From Sphingomonas sp. (GTDB lineage Bacteria > Pseudomonadota > Alphaproteobacteria > Sphingomonadales > Sphingomonadaceae), in assembly GCA_025936675.1 (NCBI GenBank), contig JAICSX010000015.1, positions 1 through 50,793 on the forward strand: 50,793 bases of DNA. The letters run 5' to 3'. The number at the start of each line of letters is the position of its first letter. Position 1 is the stretch's first letter. Shown here in pieces: positions 45,575-50,793 of this stretch. Made by a program: the position numbers and the translations under genes. Under the pieces are notes generated by a model. It was not told where the DNA came from and searched no databases. It saw nothing but the letters and a program-made list of their open reading frames with translations.

Positions 45575-47221
45575 ATGGCCACAGTAGCACCGCGCGCACC
45601 AAGCCGCGGCCGGATCAAGCCGCTCGACGAGATCCTGGCGACAGCGGAGAAGAAGTCGCTCAAGAGGTCGCTCGGCGCTTTCCAGCTGACGCTGCTCGGC
45701 ATCGGCGCGGTCATCGGCACGGGTATCTTCGTTCTGACTGCGACCGCTGCCCAAAAAGCCGGCCCCGGAATGATGGTCAGCTTCATCGTCGCTGGCACGG
45801 TCTGTGCGCTTGCTGCGCTTTGCTATTCAGAGCTTGCCTCGATGGTTCCCGTAGCGGGCTCCGCTTACACCTATTCCTACGCCGTGATGGGCGAGATCGT
45901 CGCCTGGCTCGTCGGCTGGGCGCTGATCCTTGAATATGCGCTCGGCGCGAGTGCCGTCGCGGTCGGATGGTCTGGCTTCATTACTGGCTTGCTGGACCAT
46001 ATTGGCATCCACGTGCCTCACGCCTTGGCGGTTGGTCCGCCAATTCAATGGGGCTTCCTCCAGGGCGGCGAGGTTGGCGGCATCGTCAATCTTCCCGCGG
46101 TTATCGTCGTCGCTGTCGTGACGACTTTGCTCGTAATCGGCACGAAGGAAAGCGCGACGGTCAATGCCGTCCTCGTGTGCATCAAGGTTGCGGCGCTGAC
46201 GCTGTTTCTTGTCATCACTCTTCCGATGGTGAGCGGCCATATGTCGAACTTCCAGCCGTTCGCACCGCGCGGCTGGGGCAACCCGTTGAGCTCTTCAGGA
46301 ACCGGCATTCTCGGCGCGGCCGCCTCGATCTTCTTCGCATATGTGGGGTTCGACGCCGTCTCCACGGCAGCGGAAGAGACCAAGAACCCGCAGCGGAACG
46401 TCCCGATCGGCCTCATCGGGTCGCTGCTGATCTGCACGGTCTTCTACCTGCTCGTTTCGGCAGGCGTGGTCGGCGCTCACGGCGCGCAGCCGCTGATGGA
46501 TCCGGCCACGGGGCAATATTTGAAGGAGGGTTCGCCGGCGCTTTACGGTTCGGCCGCCTGCCACGCGGCAAGTGCACCGACGGTCTGCTCGAAGGAAGCG
46601 CTCGCCTACATCCTGCGTCAGGTATCCAATCCGATCTTCGGCAACCTGGTTGGCCTCGCCGCCGCCCTTGCGCTGCCGTCTGTCGTCCTGCTGATGATGT
46701 ACGGCCAGACGCGTATCTTCTTCGTCATGGCGCGCGACGGGCTCCTGCCTGATCGCCTTTCGACCGTCCACGAGCGTTTCCGCACGCCATACATCGTCAC
46801 GATTGTTACCGGGGTCGTCGTAGCGATCGCGGCAGCGTTCCTGCCCGTCGGCACCTTGGCCGACTATTCCAATGCCGGAACGCTCTTCGCCTTCGCGGCG
46901 GTTTCGCTCGGCGTGATGATCCTGCGCAAGAAGGATCCGAACCGGCCCCGGCCCTTCCGGACGCCCGCGGTCTTCCTGCTCGCGCCGCTCTCGATCGCGG
47001 GCTGCGTGCTGCTGTTCATCAACTTGAACAACGAATCCAAGCTGCTGTTCGTGAGCTGGACCGTGCTCGGCTTGGTGATCTACTTCCTCTACGGTTATCG
47101 AAAGAGCCACGTTGGACGCGGCATTACAGACGTGCCTGAGCTCGCGAGCGAGGCGCCCGGCTCCATCGGCATCGCACCCATGCCGGGCGCGCCGGTGCCT
47201 CCGCAGGATTTGGGGGACTAA
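45575..47221 (+). CDS. APC-superfamily amino acid permease
   Basis: A 548-residue transporter with about twelve to fourteen helices of the APC (cationic amino acid/YfnA-like) family. LGAFQLTLLGIGAVIGTGIFVLT is the TM1 unwound segment with the conserved GxGIF. Helices continue to about residue 500, and the C-terminal tail is soluble and Pro-rich. The substrate is not determinable. GGGGAG precedes the ATG. The stop overlaps the adenosine kinase stop (convergent, four bases). Confidence 0.92.
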   Translation: MATVAPRAPSRGRIKPLDEILATAEKKSLKRSLGAFQLTLLGIGAVIGTGIFVLTATAAQKAGPGMMVSFIVAGTVCALAALCYSELASMVPVAGSAYTYSYAVMGEIVAWLVGWALILEYALGASAVAVGWSGFITGLLDHIGIHVPHALAVGPPIQWGFLQGGEVGGIVNLPAVIVVAVVTTLLVIGTKESATVNAVLVCIKVAALTLFLVITLPMVSGHMSNFQPFAPRGWGNPLSSSGTGILGAAASIFFAYVGFDAVSTAAEETKNPQRNVPIGLIGSLLICTVFYLLVSAGVVGAHGAQPLMDPATGQYLKEGSPALYGSAACHAASAPTVCSKEALAYILRQVSNPIFGNLVGLAAALALPSVVLLMMYGQTRIFFVMARDGLLPDRLSTVHERFRTPYIVTIVTGVVVAIAAAFLPVGTLADYSNAGTLFAFAAVSLGVMILRKKDPNRPRPFRTPAVFLLAPLSIAGCVLLFINLNNESKLLFVSWTVLGLVIYFLYGYRKSHVGRGITDVPELASEAPGSIGIAPMPGAPVPPQDLGD

Positions 47222-48213
47222 GCGGCCAGTTCGCCGGCAAGCGCCCTGAGGTCCGCCTCGGGGCGCGCGCCATAATGCTGAATGATTTCCGCGGCGCAGA
47301 TCGCGCCGAGCTTCAGCGATTGCTCAAGGCTTTTGCCTGTCGCTTCTCCGTAGAGAAATCCGGCAGCGAACAGGTCGCCCGCGCCGGTCGTGTCCACCAC
47401 CTCACGCACCGGCTCGGCGGCAATGTTCGCGCGTTCGCCTCCACGAACAGAAAGCGCGCCTGCTGCGCCGCGGGTCACGACCAGGGTTTCGACCTTCGGC
47501 GCGATTGCCGCGACTGCAGTCTCCAAATGCGGAACGCCGCCCATCGCCAGGATTTCGGCCTCGTTGGCGAAGAGGATATTGATGCGACCGTCATCGATGA
47601 GTTTCGTGAAGCCGTCGCGGTGCCGCTCGACGCAGAACAGGTCGGACAGGCTGAAGGCGACCTTTCGTCCCGCTTCGCGCGCGACCTCGATTGCGCGCAC
47701 CATCGCGTAGCGCGGGGTCTTGGGATCCCAAAGATATCCTTCGAGATAAAGGATGCCCCCCCCGCGAATTTGCTCTTCATCGAGGACTTCGACGGCGAGC
47801 TGCTGCGCTGCGCCGAGGAAGGTGTTCATCGTTCGGTGGCCGTCGGGCGTCACCAGAATCATCGAGCGCGCCGTCGGCACGCCGACGTCGACCGGCGGAG
47901 TTGTGAACTCGACGCCGGCAGCCGTAAGGTCGTGCCGGTAGAATTCTCCGAGCTGGTCGGGCGCGACCTGGCCAATGAACCCCGCGCGGCCGCCGAGTGC
48001 CGATATGCCCGCCGCCGTGTTGCCCGCGCAGCCGCCGCTGACCTCGCGGGCCGGTTGCATATGGCCGTAGAGGCGCGTCGCTTCATCTGCATCGACCAGC
48101 CGCATCGAGTCCTTGGTTAGTCCCTCCGCGGCGAGAAAATCGTCTGTTGCGTCGGCAATCACGTCGACAATGGCATTGCCGATGCACAGGACATCGAGGC
48201 GCGGGTCGGGCAT
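47218..48213 (-). CDS. PfkB-family carbohydrate/adenosine kinase
   Basis: 331 residues of the ribokinase/PfkB superfamily. VLCIGNAIVDVIADATDDFL at the N terminus and DTTGAGDLFAAGFLYG (catalytic Asp, about residue 270) are the signatures. The GG motif region with GGCAGNTAAGISALGGRAGFIG supports an adenosine kinase-like subgroup. GGAG lies six bases before the ATG. Whether the substrate is adenosine, ribose or another sugar is an inference. Confidence 0.9.
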   Translation of the reverse strand: MPDPRLDVLCIGNAIVDVIADATDDFLAAEGLTKDSMRLVDADEATRLYGHMQPAREVSGGCAGNTAAGISALGGRAGFIGQVAPDQLGEFYRHDLTAAGVEFTTPPVDVGVPTARSMILVTPDGHRTMNTFLGAAQQLAVEVLDEEQIRGGGILYLEGYLWDPKTPRYAMVRAIEVAREAGRKVAFSLSDLFCVERHRDGFTKLIDDGRINILFANEAEILAMGGVPHLETAVAAIAPKVETLVVTRGAAGALSVRGGERANIAAEPVREVVDTTGAGDLFAAGFLYGEATGKSLEQSLKLGAICAAEIIQHYGARPEADLRALAGELAA

Positions 48214-48309
48214 CCAAAACTCCGGAAGGACAGGGAAAGCGCGCGCCTAGCGGCCCATTCAGTGCGCCGCAACATTGCCTCGGCGAGCAAGGCAATGCAT
48301 CGTCATATC

Positions 48310-48672
48310 ATGCGTCGTCTTATCGCCTCTTCGCTCACGCTCGCCGTGGCCGCTTGCGCCCCTCGCCCGCAGGAGCAGCCGGCTCCGCAGCCCGCGCCCG
48401 TGCAGCAGCCGCAGCAGGAGACCAGCAGCGTCGTCGGTCTTACCACACAGGAGCTCGTCGGCCGCTTTGGCAGGCCGGCCTTGCAGATCCGCGAAGGGAG
48501 CAGTTTGAAGCTTCAGTTCCGCGGGCCCCGCTGCGTGATGGACGCCTATCTTTATCCATCGGGAAGCTCGGGAGCGCTCAAGGTCACGCACGTTGACACG
48601 CGCCTACCCTCGGGCGGCGACATCGATCAGGCGGCTTGCATATTCTCGCTACGGCAGGCTGCGGCTAGCTGA
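48310..48672 (+). CDS. Putative small lipoprotein
   Basis: 120 residues: MRRLIASSLTLAVAACAPRP with lipobox AVAAC (Cys16), then a Pro/Gln-rich linker (about 19-38), then a small domain with LVGRFGRPALQIREG, FRGPRCVMDAYLYPSG and QAACIFSL. A structure-like two-Cys domain is possible; no named family recognised. The ATG at 48310 starts the signal; upstream ATGs at 48295 or the GTG at 48262 would spoil it. The last 46 bases overlap antisense with queG. Confidence 0.7.
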   Translation: MRRLIASSLTLAVAACAPRPQEQPAPQPAPVQQPQQETSSVVGLTTQELVGRFGRPALQIREGSSLKLQFRGPRCVMDAYLYPSGSSGALKVTHVDTRLPSGGDIDQAACIFSLRQAAAS

Positions 48673-49706
48673 TCCATCGCCCAACGGGCGGCTTCGGAGA
48701 CCACCGGATCGGGATCGTCGAGGTGCGGCTGGATCGCGTGGACAAGCGCTGGATCACGCGAATTGCCGGCCGCCGTCAGGCAGTTTCGGATCATGCGATT
48801 GCGGCCAATCCGCTTGATCGGCGAACCGGCGAACATCTCCCGGAACGCCGCGTCGTCGAGCGCGAGCAGCTCGGCGAGGCGGGGCGCTGCAAGCTCGGCA
48901 CGCGGAAGAAAGGCTCGATTTGCCGCCGCCGCATCGGCGAAGCGGTTCCACGGGCAGACCGCCAAACATTCATCGCAGCCATAGATGCGGTTACCCATCA
49001 TCGGCCGTAGGTCGATTGGGATCGGCCCATCATGCTCGATCGTCAGATAGGAAATGCAGCGCCTGGCATCGATCCGGTGAGGTCCGAGAAACGCCCGCGT
49101 CGGGCAGGCGTCGAGGCAGCGCGAGCATGACCCGCAATGCTGGCCGTGATCCGCCGGAACGTCCGGCTGCAGCTCGAGGCTCGTCAGGATCACGCCGAGG
49201 AACAGCCAACTTCCGTGCTCGCGGCTGACGAGATTGGTGTGCTTGCCCTGCCAGCCGATTCCCGCCGCTTGGGCCAGCGGCTTTTCCATGACCGGCGCTG
49301 TATCCACGAAGACCTTCAGCTCAGACGGCGCCTGGTCGACGATGAAGCGCGCGAGCGCCTTCAGCGCCTTCTTGACGGTCTTGTGATAGTCGCCGCCCTG
49401 CGCATAGACCGAGATCCGGCCAACCTTCGGGTGCTCGGCAAGCGCGAGCGGGTCCGACGCCGGCGCATAGCTCATCCCCAGCGCAATCGCCGATTTCGCC
49501 TCCGGCCAGAGCGCTAGCGGCGAGACGCGATGGTGCGCGCGCGCCTCCATCCAGCCCATCGTGCCGTGGTGTCCGGCCTGCAGCCACCGCTGGAGCTCGA
49601 GCCCTGCGCCGTCCGCTGCATGGGCGCGCGTAAGGCCGCAGGCGGCGAAGCCGAGCCGCTCTGCTTCCGACCTTATTGCTTCCTCAAGGCTTTGGCCCTT
49701 ATGCAC
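48627..49706 (-). CDS. queG: Epoxyqueuosine reductase
   Basis: A 359-residue corrinoid and iron-sulfur protein finishing queuosine synthesis in tRNA. FVDTAPVMEKPLA carries the catalytic Asp (about 135). Two ferredoxin-type cluster motifs, CGSCSRCLDACPTRAF and CDECLAVCPWN, follow, and a HEAT-like segment ends the protein. The length is typical. The GTG at 49706 is the assumed start. Divergent from the ABC transporter genes, which start 44 bases away. Confidence 0.95.
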   Translation of the reverse strand: MHKGQSLEEAIRSEAERLGFAACGLTRAHAADGAGLELQRWLQAGHHGTMGWMEARAHHRVSPLALWPEAKSAIALGMSYAPASDPLALAEHPKVGRISVYAQGGDYHKTVKKALKALARFIVDQAPSELKVFVDTAPVMEKPLAQAAGIGWQGKHTNLVSREHGSWLFLGVILTSLELQPDVPADHGQHCGSCSRCLDACPTRAFLGPHRIDARRCISYLTIEHDGPIPIDLRPMMGNRIYGCDECLAVCPWNRFADAAAANRAFLPRAELAAPRLAELLALDDAAFREMFAGSPIKRIGRNRMIRNCLTAAGNSRDPALVHAIQPHLDDPDPVVSEAARWAMDQLAAACRSENMQAA

Positions 49707-49750
49707 GTGGGGCCTCTACACCGGCGCCGGCATATTTCGTAGGAATTTCA

Positions 49751-50710
49751 GTGCTTCGCCAACTTCAGCACAATCGAGTTGATGAGCGCTTCGCCGTCGA
49801 GGCGACCGATCTTGTCAAGGATTTCGGCGAGACCCGCGCCGTCGACGGAATCAGCCTTCGTGTTCCCACCGGCTCGATCTACGGTCTGCTTGGCCCGAAC
49901 GGGGCGGGCAAAACCACGACGCTTCGCATGCTGCTCGGCATCATCGACCCGTCGAGCGGAACGCGGCTCGTGCTTGGCCGCGAACGCCCGCTCGATGCGG
50001 CCCCGGAGATTGGCTACCTGCCCGAGGAGCGCGGCCTCTATCCCGCGATGCAGGCGCGCGAGGCGATCGCGTTCATGGGTTCGCTCCGTGGCCTGCCCAT
50101 GGCCGAAGGGCGGCGCCGCGCAGACGCGTTGCTCGAAGAACATGGCCTTGCAGATTGGGGCAAGAAGACCATCCGCAGCCTTTCCAAGGGCATGGCGCAG
50201 ATCGTCCAGCTTTTGGGAACCATCATCCACAAGCCGCGCCTGATCGTCCTCGACGAGCCCTTCGCCGGATTGGACGCCATCAACCAGGGCAAGCTCGAGG
50301 AGCTGATCCGCCGCGAGGCGCGAAGCGGCGTCACCGTTATTTTCTCGACGCACGTGATCGCCCATGCCGAGCGGCTGTGCGAGGAGATTGCGATCATCGC
50401 CAAGGGCAGGGTGGCCTTCGACGGGCGCGTCGACGACGCGCGTGCAAAGTTGAGTTCGATCGTTCGCTTACGGACCCGCGCAAGCGATGGACCGTGGCGC
50501 TCGGCGTTGCCCGCAGGAACGCGTCGTGAGGGCGACGAATGGGTGTTTGAGCTTCCCGCAGCCGGTCCCGAGCCACTGCTCAAGGCGCTGATCGATGGCG
50601 GCGCTGGCATCGAAACGTTGGCAATTGAGCGGCCCGGGCTTCACGATGCTTTCGTCGCGATTGCCGGCAACAGGGCAGCTGCTGAGATGGCTGAGGAGAA
50701 ACCGCAATGA
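49751..50710 (+). CDS. ABC transporter ATP-binding protein (NatA-like)
   Basis: 319 residues: Walker A GPNGAGKTT (about 45-53), the signature LSKGMAQ (about 148), Walker B LIVLDEPFAGLD and a switch His in STHVIAHAE. The C-terminal extension (RTRASDGPW onward, about 245-310) is typical of NatA-like subunits of ABC-2 exporters. The GTG at 49751 is preferred since AGGAA lies five bases upstream; the frame extends further but reads as shadow. Its stop overlaps the next ATG (ATGA). Confidence 0.92.
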   Translation: MLRQLQHNRVDERFAVEATDLVKDFGETRAVDGISLRVPTGSIYGLLGPNGAGKTTTLRMLLGIIDPSSGTRLVLGRERPLDAAPEIGYLPEERGLYPAMQAREAIAFMGSLRGLPMAEGRRRADALLEEHGLADWGKKTIRSLSKGMAQIVQLLGTIIHKPRLIVLDEPFAGLDAINQGKLEELIRREARSGVTVIFSTHVIAHAERLCEEIAIIAKGRVAFDGRVDDARAKLSSIVRLRTRASDGPWRSALPAGTRREGDEWVFELPAAGPEPLLKALIDGGAGIETLAIERPGLHDAFVAIAGNRAAAEMAEEKPQ

Positions 50711-50793
50711 TGCGCTTCCTTCGCTCCGCCTTCGTCATCGCCCGCCGCGACTTCACCGCGACGGTGCTGTCGAAGACCTTCATCTTCTTCCTA
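50707..50793 (+). CDS. ABC-2 type permease, 5' end only (partial)
   Basis: ATG at 50707 overlaps the stop of the ATP-binding gene by four bases. The visible 29 codons (MMRFLRSAFVIARRDFTATV, then LSKTFIFFL) match the short amphipathic N terminus of NatB/ABC-2 permeases before the first membrane helix. The rest is outside the window. Confidence 0.8.
   Translation, partial: MMRFLRSAFVIARRDFTATVLSKTFIFFL

Overview
The window is a GC-rich (about 64 percent by impression, not counted) stretch of bacterial chromosome. It most likely comes from an alphaproteobacterium of the Sphingomonadaceae (Sphingomonas or a close relative). The signs are an rRNA operon ending 23S-5S-tRNA-fMet, an exact GTTC-N7-GTTC LexA box of the alphaproteobacterial type in front of imuA-imuB-dnaE2, an alphaproteobacterial SspB, and the PhhA/HppD, PagL and DUF2585 genes. 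The taxon is an inference from gene content; no database was searched.

Layout. 1-561: end of an rRNA operon, initiator tRNA and a terminator. 571-3061: ammonium channel and an M48 membrane protease on the minus strand. 3153-7016: a plus-strand run with an ATP-dependent DNA ligase and an AlkB-like dioxygenase (DNA repair), a small lipoprotein, then a translationally coupled trio of one divergent Nramp-like transporter and two PRC-barrel proteins. 6946-12868: histidine utilisation, with hutG divergent from hutI-(Pr6Pr membrane protein)-hutU-hutH. 12878-19314: two DUF2147 paralogues, then the SOS mutagenesis operon imuA-imuB-dnaE2 under a LexA box. 19340-21845: alpha/beta hydrolase, serS and a flavin reductase.

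21917-29269: aromatic amino acid metabolism with a secreted prolyl oligopeptidase. phhA (Phe to Tyr) and phhB (pterin recycling) are on the minus strand; hppD (Tyr breakdown) is followed by paaJ and paaD on the plus strand. A Flp pilin, a 33-residue membrane miniprotein and a PilZ protein sit between them. 29282-34305: a compact galactose module (De Ley-Doudoroff route), with a GH1 glycosidase and dgoD on one strand and dgoK-dgoA-galactose dehydrogenase divergent. 34393-50793: mostly housekeeping genes (Crp/Fnr regulator, pyrC, ygfZ, cyclase, acnA, CorA, PagL-like deacylase, fumC, sspB, HIT, amino acid permease, adenosine kinase, queG) and the start of an ABC exporter cut by the window edge. 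No gene-free stretch exceeds about 300 bases.

The most interesting signal is in front of phhA. A 20-codon leader ORF carries four consecutive Tyr codons. It is followed by a strong intrinsic terminator, and a segment of the leader can pair with the terminator's 5' arm. This has the anatomy of a tyrosine-sensing ribosome-mediated transcription attenuator controlling the enzyme that makes tyrosine. Second is a 93-bp palindromic repeat with GTCA/TGAC ends, inserted in frame (31 codons) inside imuB. Other points are a probable CTG start of paaJ overlapping the hppD stop, a tandem and inverted GTGAACTTA operator upstream of hppD, an arginase-fold HutG lacking one metal-ligand histidine, and an Nramp-like protein lacking the canonical metal motifs.
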